Shown: positions 27,701 to 36,703, counted from the stretch's first letter. The stretch: 64,000 nucleotides of DNA from DATJGR01 sp963812255 (GCA_963812255.1 CAWEUM010000005.1:1302001-1366000), one strand, 5' to 3'. Numbers and translations: made by a program. Notes: generated by a model not told the origin, from the letters alone.

Positions 27701-28641
27701 ACAGCGTTGTCGAGGCGCGCCGCGCCATGTCTGCCGACAATCGCCAATCGATCGAACACCAGGTTCCAGCGCAAACCCAGGCGTCCGGTGGAACCGCGGA
27801 CGGAAAGATCAGCGGCTTGCAATGCGCCGGTCGAAAGCTGCAGGTCGCGCGCAGACAGCGTCAGCTGGCCCGTGCTGCTGCTGCCTGTGAACGACCAATG
27901 TCCCTGCAGCCGATCGATCCGCGCGCCGAACCCTCCGAGCGCAACGCCTAAGGCCGGATCCATCGTGAAGCTTTGACTCGCAACCTCGACCTCGCCGTAT
28001 GTCGGCCGGCCGAACCATGCGTCCGACAGGTTGTAGGCCAGTTTCACGTCGCCGGCGCCGCCCCGTTCGACGTGGACTACGATCCCGCCCGAGTGACGCA
28101 AACCGGTATTCGCGAGTACGACGCGCGTTCGAACCTCACCGAGCGGAGTCAATGACTCCGCTTGGCCGCTCACAGCGGTTTCCGCGAAACGTATGAGCAC
28201 GTCATCGAACATCAGTCCGTCACTGTAGCGAAGCAGATCCTCCACCCATCCGCTGCTGCCGGCGCCCTCGCCACCGCCTGTACCGAGCCGCCAGTGTCCG
28301 GAACTGTCGCGCACCGGTGCCAGATCGACGTGCGCGGCGGAGAGATGGCGTGCGATCAGCGTGCTGTGGAGCGCGCTCTCCAGCACGTCCACCTCCAATG
28401 TCACGTCGTTGGCGCTCCCACCGGCAAAGGTCAGGCGTCGTACGTGAACGATCGGATTCAACTGATGCCAACGGCCCTCGATGCCGGTGATTTCCACGCC
28501 GCGGCCGCGCAGCAGACTATTGATGCGCGGCTCGAGTTGCGGCAGCCACGCAACGATCACGCGTCCGGTTGCGGTGACGACCGCAAGCAGCACCGTCACG
28601 GCGATCAGCAACAACAGGACGGGACGCAGCAGCGCGCGCAA
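24796..28641 (-). CDS. yhdP: YhdP family AsmA-like lipid transport protein
   Basis: 1281-residue inner-membrane-anchored protein of the AsmA-like clan (DUF3971 and AsmA_2 type). An N-terminal transmembrane helix (about 9-28) is followed by a very long periplasmic beta-rich region predicted to form a bridge-like groove. YhdP, TamB and YdbH move phospholipids to the outer membrane in E. coli. The last 20 or so residues are four copies of a five-residue unit (GTQEI, GTKEK, GTQEK, GTEGK) encoded by a 15-bp tandem repeat. It lies between rng and tldD. Confidence 0.9.
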   Translation of the reverse strand: MRALLRPVLLLLIAVTVLLAVVTATGRVIVAWLPQLEPRINSLLRGRGVEITGIEGRWHQLNPIVHVRRLTFAGGSANDVTLEVDVLESALHSTLIARHLSAAHVDLAPVRDSSGHWRLGTGGGEGAGSSGWVEDLLRYSDGLMFDDVLIRFAETAVSGQAESLTPLGEVRTRVVLANTGLRHSGGIVVHVERGGAGDVKLAYNLSDAWFGRPTYGEVEVASQSFTMDPALGVALGGFGARIDRLQGHWSFTGSSSTGQLTLSARDLQLSTGALQAADLSVRGSTGRLGLRWNLVFDRLAIVGRHGAARLDNAVVAIEKGLNGWNNVDITLPSFDAAPVLGVVRDAAASVHGVEEWLGGLNPRGRVDGMQARFGIDDHNLDYVATISDLAIENFKGVPYVRNGAATVAGTEHSVEVNLNSNHVALGFLDYFDRPTHFDHIAGTVLVWFVPGYLAVQVRDLVGTFDSSSVHGAFAFARPDDVLEQRLLLTLRVRDIDGRGALALVPRELPQALRDGLDQAIVSGQVDRADLVYHGHLRTIEGLPMRQAELSVVMHDGVVRFHPDWPAATDVAGHVSYTARGTTGVFDRGNLAGFSLANATVFLPQSVAYVDFRGTGSGDGAALRKLIDTSPLSTWLSFVKPDWSFSGPFQCAADLKVPIASGVTPNADLRFDLNGLTAGLGDMKIELGALRGKLRYSYPTTVTGRALTGRLFEYPVRFDVASEDGQVRIKFSGKAGMKQITDWRAVPNPGLADGEFDYTGEYRIRPGSNEPAILDLRSDLQGVALALPAPLGKLAEEVRPSTLKMTFAGDSDRLDFGLGNVADGWLRIDDGSVRGGSIGLGVDAAVEQGDEDVVTVEGGLDNLDLTDRLRGGETQFYPSFPWAMSAFKIGRVTFDSFEFDDVVVDARNGSGELDISVTSPNIAGSMALGSDAPPKIDLQYLKLPAGKPGGGVDPLESFDPHGIIDLDVAVGSIVLGDENFGAWRFGLRKSDRGVSVENLIADVKGLHIESPEGTQWSATDESRTHFKGTLHAGDLAKVLPQWNYAPSLETTSTDVDADIDWLGSPLNFALPRIVGKLSVKAEKGRFVDLGEGSGAMRIFSLLNFAAIAKRMTLDFSDVFGKGISFDEITGSVMANQGVIRFVEPLDIDGTGGDFRINGTVNLLTGVLDNEMIVTLPVSSSLPWYAAYLGFVNPVAAGAVLLGERLLRNQIDKMSSAKYKVSGTLQNPKVDFQEVFPKAMSKPSEKTAEAAPTEQQPAKGKGTQEIGTKEKGTQEKGTEGKAN
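24806..24865 (-). repeat. 15-bp tandem repeat, four copies, in the 3' end of yhdP
   Basis: Four consecutive 15-base units at 24806, 24821, 24836 and 24851. The plus-strand consensus is close to TTTTCTTNNGTACCT, with the outer two copies most diverged. Unit length is a multiple of three, so copy changes would keep the yhdP frame and only lengthen or shorten the charged C-terminal tail. Confidence 0.8.
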
Positions 28642-28715
28642 ATTAATCCACGATCACAGAACCAGTTTGAGCTTCGACCGCTTTGGCACTGCTTGATTCA
28701 CGCGGTCACACGCCC

Positions 28716-30248
28716 CTAACCAGTCACGCCCTGTATCAGGACGAGGTCGAACTGATCCGGACCGTAACTCGGCTCGACTTGAAATCTGATGGTCCGGCCG
28801 ATCTGCTGCGCCACGCAAGCGACGTTGTCGCGCTCTTCGTCGAGTAGTCGATCTACCACGGTCTGCGAAGCCTGGACGAGCATATCGCCAGGCCATGTGC
28901 CACCGTTACGTTGGGCCGGCGCATGATTCGAAGCGGCCTGCTGTCGGGCGCTGCGCAGGATGGCGCGAAACACTTCAAGGCACACGGTCTCGGCCGTCTT
29001 GACGACACCCTGTCCACCACACGTCGGACAGCTTTCACAGACCTGCTGCCGAAGGCTCTCGCGGGTGCGCTTGCGGCTGATCTGCACGAGGCCGAGCTCC
29101 GACACGCCGGAGATCCGAATTCGCGCCGGATCCGCTTCGCAGGCTTTCTCCAATGCCCGCAACACCTGGCGGCGATGGTCTTCGTCTTCCATGTCGATGA
29201 AATCGACAACGACGATGCCACCGAGATTCCGCAGTCGCAGTTGCCGCGGCAGAATCGCCGCCGCCTCCATGTTCGTTCGGAAGACCGTGTCCTCCAGATT
29301 GCGCGCACCGACATAAGCGCCGGTGTTGACGTCGATCGTCGTCATCGCTTCAGTCTGCTCGATGACCAGATGGCCACCGGAACGCAGCGCAACCTTGCTC
29401 TGCAGCGCGCGTTCGATCTCGTCTTCGATGCCGAATCGATCGAACAGCGCAACACTCTCGTCGTAGAACTGTACGCGCTGCGCGTGTTCCGGCAGAAATT
29501 CCGCCACGAAGTCGCGTACGCGTTCGTAGGTCGCGCGGTCGTCGATCTTGACGGCGCGCAAATCCGGCCCGGCAAAGTCGCGTATCACGCGGGTGTGCAA
29601 CGGCAGTTCCTGATACAGCAGCGCTGGCGCGCTGGCGCGCTGCCAGCGCTCTTCAACGCGATGCCATACGCGTTCGAGCACGTTCACATCGGCTTCCAGC
29701 AGTGGGGCCGCGACGCCTTCGGCCGCGGTGCGGATGATGTAGCCACGCGTTGCGTCACGCTCGAGCGCAAGCCGCGCCGTCTCCGTTGCCACCCGCAACC
29801 GTTCGCGCTCGCCAGGATCTTCGATTCGCTGCGATACCCCGACGTGGGAATTGAGCGGCATCAATACGAGATAGCGACTCGCGAGCGCAATGTTCGTCGT
29901 AAGCCGCGCGCCCTTCGTTGCGATCGGATCTTTCGCGATCTGAACGAGCAGCGCCTGACCTTCGTGGACCAGATCGCGGATATCCTTCTGCACCGGATCC
30001 GGTTCCGCCACCCCAATGCGCGGTGTATCGATGTCGCGCGCGTGCAGAAATCCCGGCCGACCCAGGCCGACGTTGACGAACGCCGCCTGCATGCCCGGCA
30101 GAATCCGTTCCACGCGACCGTAGTAAATGTTGCCCGTGAGACTGTAAGGCCCGGAACGTTGCAGGTGCATTTCGGCCAGTGTGTGATTCTGGACGAGCGC
30201 CACGCGAGTTTCGAACCCGCTGACATTGATGAGCAGCTCTTCGTCCAT
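28716..30248 (-). CDS. rng: Ribonuclease G
   Basis: 510-residue RNase E/G family endoribonuclease for 16S rRNA 5' maturation and mRNA decay. The N-terminal S1-like domain begins DEELLINVSGFETRVAL. The catalytic DNase-I-like domain has the metal-binding aspartates in VVVDFIDMEDEDHR. The zinc-link CPTCGG follows, and the small domain ends the protein. It lacks the long C-terminal scaffold of RNase E, so it is RNase G. The ATG at 30248 corresponds to the E. coli start. Confidence 0.95.
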   Translation of the reverse strand: MDEELLINVSGFETRVALVQNHTLAEMHLQRSGPYSLTGNIYYGRVERILPGMQAAFVNVGLGRPGFLHARDIDTPRIGVAEPDPVQKDIRDLVHEGQALLVQIAKDPIATKGARLTTNIALASRYLVLMPLNSHVGVSQRIEDPGERERLRVATETARLALERDATRGYIIRTAAEGVAAPLLEADVNVLERVWHRVEERWQRASAPALLYQELPLHTRVIRDFAGPDLRAVKIDDRATYERVRDFVAEFLPEHAQRVQFYDESVALFDRFGIEDEIERALQSKVALRSGGHLVIEQTEAMTTIDVNTGAYVGARNLEDTVFRTNMEAAAILPRQLRLRNLGGIVVVDFIDMEDEDHRRQVLRALEKACEADPARIRISGVSELGLVQISRKRTRESLRQQVCESCPTCGGQGVVKTAETVCLEVFRAILRSARQQAASNHAPAQRNGGTWPGDMLVQASQTVVDRLLDEERDNVACVAQQIGRTIRFQVEPSYGPDQFDLVLIQGVTG

Positions 30249-30256
30249 CGGCAACC

Positions 30257-30859
30257 TCACGCGCAACGATACTGCCAGGTGTCCACGCCGAAGGCCTGGA
30301 GCAACGCTTCCGTTTCAGCAAGCGGCAGACCCACGATGCCGCTGTAGCTGCCCTCGATGCGCTCCGCGAATATACCCCCAATGCCTTGGATCCCATAACC
30401 CCCGGCCTTGTCGCGCGGTTCGCCGCTGTCCCAATAGGCCCGGGCTTCAGCATGCGAGATGGTGCGGAAAGCCACGCGCGAGCGCGATAGCGCCAACTCG
30501 GATCGGGCCCCCAATACGATTGCAACCGCCGTCAGCACATCGTGGCTGCGGCCGGACAGCATCCCGAGCATCTCGAGCCCCTCGCTACGATCGGCGGGTT
30601 TGCCGAGCACTACACCGTCAATGGATACCACCGTGTCGGCGCCGAGTGCAGGGATCGACGCATCGCGCGCGGCCGTGTCCGCTTTCGTCCATGCCAAACG
30701 TCGCACCGTGTCCTCGACGGGTTCACCCTGCCGGCGCGTCTCGTCGATATCGAATGCTCTTACCGCAAAGACCAGGCCGAGTTGGTTCAATAGCGCAGCG
30801 CGACGCGGCGACGCGGAGGCCAGAATCAGTTGCGCGGGACGCTCTGGCGGCGATGGCAT
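30257..30859 (-). CDS. maf: Maf-family nucleotide pyrophosphatase YhdE
   Basis: 200-residue Maf protein that hydrolyses non-canonical or dTTP/UTP-type nucleoside triphosphates. The signature is LILASASPRRAALLNQLG at the N-terminus, with GADTVVSIDGVVLGKPAD and the KAGGYGIQGIGG substrate loop. Located between mreD and rng as in E. coli (yhdE), which supports the dTTP/UTP pyrophosphatase subfamily. Confidence 0.93.
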   Translation of the reverse strand: MPSPPERPAQLILASASPRRAALLNQLGLVFAVRAFDIDETRRQGEPVEDTVRRLAWTKADTAARDASIPALGADTVVSIDGVVLGKPADRSEGLEMLGMLSGRSHDVLTAVAIVLGARSELALSRSRVAFRTISHAEARAYWDSGEPRDKAGGYGIQGIGGIFAERIEGSYSGIVGLPLAETEALLQAFGVDTWQYRCA

Positions 30860-30862
30860 CGG

Positions 30863-31357
30863 TCACTCGACGGCAAATTGATATCGAATGCGGCGCAGCA
30901 CCAACGCAGTCAACGGCCACGCAAGGGTGCTCATGACCGCCGGCATCAGGATCCACCACGATACCGCACCATCTCGAGCAAGCCATTGCGCGCACATTCG
31001 AATCAGTTCGGTGCCAAGCACCATCAGGAACACGACCGCACCCTGCTGAACGACCGAATACATCCGGAAGCGCTCGTAGAACGACCACGTCACGTACGTC
31101 AAAGCGGCAAGGCAGAAGCCGTTGACGCCGAGCGGATCCGCGTAGAGCACATCCACCAACAATCCGGTAATCCACGCGGAGATCATGCCGAAGCGATGCG
31201 GCAATGCCATCACCCAATAGAACACCACCAGAATGATCCACGCCGGGCGCAGCCATTCCAGCCATCCCGGCGCGCCCTGTGGCAAATGGAACACCGCGAG
31301 CAGCATGGCAACAGCAAGCGAGAGCAGAATCACCCAGCCGCCTTTGGTTGGATTCAC
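30863..31357 (-). CDS. mreD: Rod shape-determining protein MreD
   Basis: 164-residue integral membrane protein with about five transmembrane helices, part of the elongasome with MreB, MreC, RodA and PBP2. Conserved features include LPHRFGMISAWITGLLVDVLYADPLG. Overlaps the mreC stop by four bases. Confidence 0.93.
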   Translation of the reverse strand: MNPTKGGWVILLSLAVAMLLAVFHLPQGAPGWLEWLRPAWIILVVFYWVMALPHRFGMISAWITGLLVDVLYADPLGVNGFCLAALTYVTWSFYERFRMYSVVQQGAVVFLMVLGTELIRMCAQWLARDGAVSWWILMPAVMSTLAWPLTALVLRRIRYQFAVE

Positions 31358-32193
31358 TTCGAATCCTCCGTGGGCGGTTTCGTCGGTTCGGACGCTTTCG
31401 TCGATTCGGATGTTTCGACTTTGCTGCCGAACACCAGCAGCACGTGCCGGCTGCGGTCGAGCGCAGCCAGCGGCCGCGCGCTGACTTGCGCGTACGTCAT
31501 GGAAGGATCGACGACCACGGAGACGACCTCGGCCACGGGATAGCCGGGTGGGAAATGTCCGCCGAGTCCAGAGGTGACCAGCACATCGCCAACACGTATG
31601 TCTGCGGTGATCGGAACGTATTCCAGTTCGAGCCGGTCCGGACGTCCCGTGCCGGCCGCGATGCTCCGGAAATCGTTTCGGTTGACCTGTACCGGCACCG
31701 CATGCGCGGCATCGATTATCAGCATCACCCGACTGGAGAATTGTGCAACCTCGACCACCTGACCGAACAGGCCATCCGCGTCGATCACCGCCTGACCGAC
31801 GAAGACACCGGCATCGGCACCCTTGTCGATCTCGACCTGGTACGTGTTCGGAGTCGGCACAATGCCGATCAATTCGGCCACCAGGACCTGCGTGCCGAGC
31901 CGCGCGCGACTGCCAAGCAGTTGCCGCAGGCGGGTGTTCTCCTGCTGCAGCGTGACGAACTGCTGAGCAATCTGCGACAACTGAAGATTGCGCTGCATCA
32001 GCGCCGCATTCTCGTCGATGAGCGATCCCCGGGTAGAAAATGTCACGCTGGCCTCGCGGCTCACGCGATATGGACTTTCGGCGATGACGTAAATCGGACC
32101 GACGAGTGTTGCAAGCGCGGTACGCAGCGGCTGCAGCAAGCGCGAGTTCAGATCGATCGCAAGCAGCAGACAGGAAACGATCGCGAGCGCCAA
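31354..32193 (-). CDS. mreC: Rod shape-determining protein MreC
   Basis: Bitopic elongasome protein: N-terminal membrane segment, coiled coil (about residues 55-85) and two beta domains that contact PBP2. The TTG at 32193 is the first canonical start and gives 279 residues, but it cuts into the membrane helix. The frame stays open upstream to 32268 and encodes IKALFLRDSGAGYLLL, which looks like the normal MreC N-terminus. It contains no ATG, GTG or TTG. An ATC at 32236-32238 preceded by GAGG is the best candidate for a non-AUG start, which would give 294 residues. Confidence 0.92.
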   Translation of the reverse strand: MALAIVSCLLLAIDLNSRLLQPLRTALATLVGPIYVIAESPYRVSREASVTFSTRGSLIDENAALMQRNLQLSQIAQQFVTLQQENTRLRQLLGSRARLGTQVLVAELIGIVPTPNTYQVEIDKGADAGVFVGQAVIDADGLFGQVVEVAQFSSRVMLIIDAAHAVPVQVNRNDFRSIAAGTGRPDRLELEYVPITADIRVGDVLVTSGLGGHFPPGYPVAEVVSVVVDPSMTYAQVSARPLAALDRSRHVLLVFGSKVETSESTKASEPTKPPTEDSK

Positions 32194-32288
32194 TAACAGA
32201 TAGCCGGCGCCCGAATCGCGCAGGAATAGCGCCTTGATGAGAGCCTCAGTCCAGTCGGGACGGCAGCATCATAGCAGCCACTAGCGTC

Positions 32289-33329
32289 TTAGTCGGTGGA
32301 CAGCAGGTCCGCGTTGCCGGCGCTGTCCATCAACTCGAGGGCTTTGCCGCCGCCGCGCGCAACGCAGGTCAACGGATCCTCGGCTATGACCACCGGCAAT
32401 CCCGTCTCCTCCGCCAACAGCACGTCGATGTCCCGCAGCAATGCACCACCGCCGGTCAGTACCAGGCCCGTCTCGGCGATGTCGGACGCGAGTTCGGGCG
32501 GCGTCTGTTCGAGCGCACTCTTGACGGCCTGCACGATCATCGACAACGGCTCCTGCAGCGCCTCGAGAATCTCGTTACTGTTCAACGTGAAGCTGCGCGG
32601 TACGCCTTCTGCGAGATTGCGACCGCGCACATCGATTTCGCGGATGTCCTTCTGCGGATACGCACAACCAATCTCCTGCTTGATGCGCTCCGCCGTCGCT
32701 TCGCCGATCAGGCTCCCCTGGGTGCGACGCACATACGCCACGATCGCCTCGTCGAACCGGTCACCGCCGACGCGGACCGTGTCCGAATACACCACACCGT
32801 TGAGCGAAATGATCGCGATCTCGGTGGTGCCGCCACCGATGTCGACAACCATCGTGCCGATTGCCTCCTGCACCGGTAGACCCGCGCCGATCGCGGCTGC
32901 CATCGGTTCCTCGATCAGTCGCACGTCGCGCGCGCCCGCCGACAACGCCGATTCGCGAATCGCGCGACGCTCAACCTCGGTCGATTTGCACGGCACACAC
33001 ACCAACACCCTCGGGCTTGGTCGCATCCAGGCGTTTTCGTGCACTTTGGCGATGAAGTACTTGAGCATCTTCTCGGTGACGAGGAAGTCTGCGATGACGC
33101 CGTCCTTCAACGGTCGTATGGCGGTGATGTTGCCCGGCGTCCGCCCGAGCATCCGTTTCGCATCGAGACCGACCGCTGCAACGCTCTTCTGATTGTTCTG
33201 ATGGCGAATGGCAACAACCGATGGCTCGTTCAGAACGATACCTTCGTCACGCACATAAATGAGCGTGTTGGCCGTTCCCAGATCTATCGCAAGATCGCGC
33301 GAGAACAGCCCGCGTATGTACTTGAACAT
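32289..33329 (-). CDS. mreB: Rod shape-determining protein MreB
   Basis: 346-residue bacterial actin. It starts FKYIRGLFSRDLAIDLGTANTLIY, with phosphate-1 loop DLGTANT, phosphate-2 VVDIGGGTTEIA and adenosine loop LTGGGALL. It forms membrane filaments that organise lateral wall synthesis. First gene of mreBCD-maf-rng-yhdP-tldD. The 111-base gap to divergent gatC holds the promoters, which could not be pinned down. Confidence 0.98.
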   Translation of the reverse strand: MFKYIRGLFSRDLAIDLGTANTLIYVRDEGIVLNEPSVVAIRHQNNQKSVAAVGLDAKRMLGRTPGNITAIRPLKDGVIADFLVTEKMLKYFIAKVHENAWMRPSPRVLVCVPCKSTEVERRAIRESALSAGARDVRLIEEPMAAAIGAGLPVQEAIGTMVVDIGGGTTEIAIISLNGVVYSDTVRVGGDRFDEAIVAYVRRTQGSLIGEATAERIKQEIGCAYPQKDIREIDVRGRNLAEGVPRSFTLNSNEILEALQEPLSMIVQAVKSALEQTPPELASDIAETGLVLTGGGALLRDIDVLLAEETGLPVVIAEDPLTCVARGGGKALELMDSAGNADLLSTD

Positions 33330-33440
33330 CTATATGGGAGTCTTTTGGGAGGTGAATGGCGCCGCGCAAAACTCTAGCAACCACCGGGATTTTGGGCAAG
33401 GAACGATTGTGCTACCGTGCACGTTTTCCGCGAATTCCAG

Positions 33441-33728
33441 ATGACCATCGACGAGCGCGACATCGACAAGCTCTGCGTCCTCGCGCGCCTCGCGCTCGAT
33501 CCCAAAGAGCGCAGCAACGCACGTTTCGACCTCGACGCCATCATTCACATGATCGATTCGCTCGCGTCGGTGCCTACCGAGTCGGTCGAACCTCTCGCCC
33601 ATCCGTTGGACGCAATCCAACGCATGCGTGCCGACGTGGTAACAGAACAGGTCGATCTGGATGCGTTCCAACGGATCGCGCCGGCGGCCCGCGACGGGTT
33701 GTACTGGGTGCCACGCGTCGTCGAGTGA
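33441..33728 (+). CDS. gatC: Asp-tRNA(Asn)/Glu-tRNA(Gln) amidotransferase subunit C
   Basis: 95-residue helical subunit that stabilises GatA against GatB. Starts TIDERDIDKLCVLARLAL, with ending ARDGLYWVPRVVE similar to the conserved GatC tail. The ATG at 33441 is the family start. Eight further in-frame codons upstream are not conserved. The stop overlaps the gatA ATG by one base. Confidence 0.95.
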   Translation: MTIDERDIDKLCVLARLALDPKERSNARFDLDAIIHMIDSLASVPTESVEPLAHPLDAIQRMRADVVTEQVDLDAFQRIAPAARDGLYWVPRVVE

Positions 33729-35197
33729 TGGCGGCGCCGGCCAATCCGTTCGCGACGCTCACGGACCTCGCCACCGCGCTGAGGCGCGGACAGTTTACGA
33801 GTGTGGAACTCGCGCGTTTCTATCTGGAACGGATCGAGCGTCTCGATGATCGTTTCAACTCCTTCATCACGGTGACCGCCGAGCGCGCGCTCGCGCAAGC
33901 GGCGAACGCCGATGCACGCATTCGCGCCGGTACCGCAACGGCGCTGACCGGACTGCCGATCGCGCACAAGGACATTTTCTGTACCAATGCGATCCGCACC
34001 AGTTGCGGATCGATGATGCTCGACAACTTCGTCGCGCCGTACGACGCAACCGCCGTGGCACGTCTGGATGCCGTCGGTATGGTGATGCTCGGCAAGACCA
34101 ACATGGACGAGTTTGCGATGGGCTCGTCATGCGAATCGAGCTTCTATGGAGCGGTACGAAATCCATGGGATCTGGCACGGGTACCCGGTGGTTCGTCGGG
34201 CGGCTCTGCGGCCGCGGTTGCCGCGGGCTTGGCGCCGGCGGCGACCGGCACCGATACCGGCGGCTCGATTCGACAGCCGGCCGCATTCAGCGGCATCTGT
34301 GGTCTCAAGCCTACCTATGGATCGGTCTCGCGTTACGGCATGGTCGCGTTCGCGTCGAGCCTGGATCAGGGCGGACCGATGGCCCGCTCGGTCGCCGACC
34401 TCGCACTGCTGATCGACGCAATGGCCGGATACGACGAGAAAGATTCGACGAGTGCGACGCAGGGGCACGACGGCAAAGCTACCACGACGGTATGCGAACC
34501 AACGAAGCCGATGAAGATCGGCCTGCCGAGCGAGTATCTTGCGATGCTCACCGATCCCGCGCTGGCACGCCTCTTCGACGAAACGCGCCGCGTATTCGAG
34601 TCGTTGGGGCACACGATGGTGGAAGTATCGCTGCCACATACGGCCGCCGCTATCCCCACCTATTACGTGATCGCCTCGGCCGAGGCATCGACGAATCTTT
34701 CGCGCTTCGACGGCGTGCGATACGGCCACCGGTGTGACGCACCCGTGGACCTGACGGATCTCTACGAACGCTCTCGCAGCGAGGGCTTCGGCGCCGAGGT
34801 GAAGCGGCGAATTCTGACCGGCACATATGCACTGTCGATCGGCTACTACGACGCCTATTACCTGAAGGCGCAATGCGTGCGCCGACTGATCAGAGACGAT
34901 TTTCTCAATGTATTCGGCTCGGTCGACGCGCTGTTGACACCGACGACGCCCTGCGTCGCGTTTCCGATCGGCCAAATCAGCAAGCCGGTCGAGATGTATC
35001 AGCAGGATGTATTCACGGTGCCCGCGAGCCTCGCCGGCGTTCCCGCGCTGGCAATGCCGTGCGGATTCGATCAGGGGCTCCCCGTCGGCGCGCAATTGAT
35101 TGGCCCGCATTTCAGCGAGAGTCGTTTGCTCGCCCTCGGCGCCGATTTCCAACGTGCGACCGACTGGCATCGTCGCTCACCGGGGCAAATCGAATGA
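33728..35197 (+). CDS. gatA: Asp-tRNA(Asn)/Glu-tRNA(Gln) amidotransferase subunit A
   Basis: 489-residue amidase-signature glutaminase that releases ammonia for conversion of Glu-tRNA(Gln) to Gln-tRNA(Gln), or Asp-tRNA(Asn) to Asn-tRNA(Asn). The Ser-cisSer-Lys triad is Lys81 (PIAHKD), Ser156 (GGSSGG) and Ser180 (TGGSIR). The reading frame continues upstream to 33356, but that part runs across gatC and is Arg-rich, so the start at 33728, coupled to gatC, is chosen. Confidence 0.97.
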   Translation: MAAPANPFATLTDLATALRRGQFTSVELARFYLERIERLDDRFNSFITVTAERALAQAANADARIRAGTATALTGLPIAHKDIFCTNAIRTSCGSMMLDNFVAPYDATAVARLDAVGMVMLGKTNMDEFAMGSSCESSFYGAVRNPWDLARVPGGSSGGSAAAVAAGLAPAATGTDTGGSIRQPAAFSGICGLKPTYGSVSRYGMVAFASSLDQGGPMARSVADLALLIDAMAGYDEKDSTSATQGHDGKATTTVCEPTKPMKIGLPSEYLAMLTDPALARLFDETRRVFESLGHTMVEVSLPHTAAAIPTYYVIASAEASTNLSRFDGVRYGHRCDAPVDLTDLYERSRSEGFGAEVKRRILTGTYALSIGYYDAYYLKAQCVRRLIRDDFLNVFGSVDALLTPTTPCVAFPIGQISKPVEMYQQDVFTVPASLAGVPALAMPCGFDQGLPVGAQLIGPHFSESRLLALGADFQRATDWHRRSPGQIE

Positions 35198-36642
35198 CGC
35201 ATTGGGAGAGCGTCATCGGTCTCGAGATCCACGTGCAACTTGCGACGCGCTCGAAAATCTTTTCCGGTGCAAGCACTGTGTTCGGTGCGCCCCCGAATAC
35301 CCAGGCCAGTGCCGTCGACATCGCGTTGCCCGGCACCCTGCCGGTGCTGAACGAAGCGGCGGTTCGAATGGCGGTGACGTTCGGCGTTGCCATCGATGCA
35401 CACGTCGCCACACGTTGCGCCTTCGATCGCAAAAACTATTTCTATCCGGATTTGCCGAAGGGCTACCAGATCAGCCAGTTCGCGCAGCCAATCGTCGGCG
35501 CCGGCCACGTCGAGGTTCACCTCGACGACGGTTCGACACGCACGATCCGCATTACACGAGCGCACCTCGAGGAAGATGCCGGCAAATCGCTGCATGAAGC
35601 CAGCGCCGGACTGACGGGCATCGACCTGAATCGCGCGGGGATGCCACTGCTCGAAATCGTGTCGGAACCGGATCTGCGCGACGCGAAGGAAGCGGCCGCG
35701 TACTTCCGTCAAATGCACACTCTGGTGCGCTACCTCGGCATCTGCGACGGCAACCTGAACGAAGGTTCGATGCGCTGCGACGCAAACGTTTCGGTTCGTC
35801 CGGCTGGCAGCACCGATCTCGGCGAGCGCACCGAGATCAAGAACCTCAATTCGTTTCGCTTTCTCGAGCGCGCCATCGACCACGAGATCGCCAGACAGAT
35901 CGACTTGATCGAATCCGGCGGCCGCGTGCGACGCGAAACGCGCCTGTACGACCCGGACCGAGACGAGACACGCACGATGCGCAGCAAAGAACTGTCAGAC
36001 GATTACCGCTACTTTCCGGAACCCGATCTGCTTCCGGTGGTCCTCGACGAGGCGTTCATCGCGGCCGTGCGCGCCAACCTGCCCGAACTGCCGCAGCAGA
36101 AGCGCGCGCGGTACGTCAACGAACTCGGCCTGTCGGATTACGATGCGGCGTGGTTGACCGACGATCCCGGTGTGGCGCGATTCTTCGAATCAGTGTTCGC
36201 GGTATCCCGGGAAGCCAAGCTCACGGCCAACTGGATCATGGGGGACTGGTCCGCGGCGTTGAATCGTGGCGAGCTTCGGGCGGAATGCAGTGCCGTAAGC
36301 GCGGATCAACTCGGCACGTTGATCGCCCGCGTTCACCGCGGGACGATCACCGGAAAGGTCGCGAAATCGTTGTTCGAATCGCTCTGGAGCAGCGCAGACC
36401 CCGTTCGCGATGTCGACGCGCTGATTCGTGAGCAAGGCTTGGAACAGGTATCGGACAGCACTGCGCTGGCGCAGGTGATCGCCGCGATCATCGATGCGAA
36501 TCCAGCGCAGGTTGCACAGTTCCGCGCCGGTAAGGAAAAGGTACTCGGCTTTTTCGTTGGTCAGATCATGAAGGCAACGCAAGGTCGCGCAAATCCGCAA
36601 CAGGTCAACACCTTGCTGCGCGAGGCACTCTCGGATGATTGA
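35194..36642 (+). CDS. gatB: Asp-tRNA(Asn)/Glu-tRNA(Gln) amidotransferase subunit B
   Basis: 482-residue kinase/transamidase subunit that activates the misacylated tRNA with ATP. Conserved WESVIGLEIHVQLATRSKIFSG start, zinc-region residues, KNYFYPDLPKGYQISQ and the C-terminal YqeY-like helical tail binding tRNA. ATGA overlap with gatA. The presence of GatCAB implies that the cell lacks GlnRS, AsnRS or both, which cannot be checked here. Confidence 0.97.
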   Translation: MTHWESVIGLEIHVQLATRSKIFSGASTVFGAPPNTQASAVDIALPGTLPVLNEAAVRMAVTFGVAIDAHVATRCAFDRKNYFYPDLPKGYQISQFAQPIVGAGHVEVHLDDGSTRTIRITRAHLEEDAGKSLHEASAGLTGIDLNRAGMPLLEIVSEPDLRDAKEAAAYFRQMHTLVRYLGICDGNLNEGSMRCDANVSVRPAGSTDLGERTEIKNLNSFRFLERAIDHEIARQIDLIESGGRVRRETRLYDPDRDETRTMRSKELSDDYRYFPEPDLLPVVLDEAFIAAVRANLPELPQQKRARYVNELGLSDYDAAWLTDDPGVARFFESVFAVSREAKLTANWIMGDWSAALNRGELRAECSAVSADQLGTLIARVHRGTITGKVAKSLFESLWSSADPVRDVDALIREQGLEQVSDSTALAQVIAAIIDANPAQVAQFRAGKEKVLGFFVGQIMKATQGRANPQQVNTLLREALSDD

Positions 36643-36677
36643 TCGTTCGCACTAGCACGCGGTCGCGTTTGACGGTC

Positions 36678-36703
36678 GCGGCGGAGGGTCGGTACTCCAC
36701 CGC
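36678..36703 (+). terminator. Hairpin downstream of gatB
   Basis: Inverted repeat GCGGCGGAG / CTCCACCGC with one mismatch, 8-base loop, 36 bases after the gatB stop. No U-run follows, so an intrinsic terminator is possible but unproven. The rest of the 196-base gap to cysD holds the promoter candidate listed next and nothing else recognisable. Confidence 0.35.

Noticed and set aside
33356..33727. Long N-terminal extension of GatA
   Set aside because: The frame is open but Arg-rich, overlaps gatC, and GatA family members start at the gatC-coupled ATG.
35071..35883. Antisense ORF in gatB and many similar long antisense ORFs
   Set aside because: High GC produces long shadow frames opposite real genes; these show no motifs or ribosome-binding sites.
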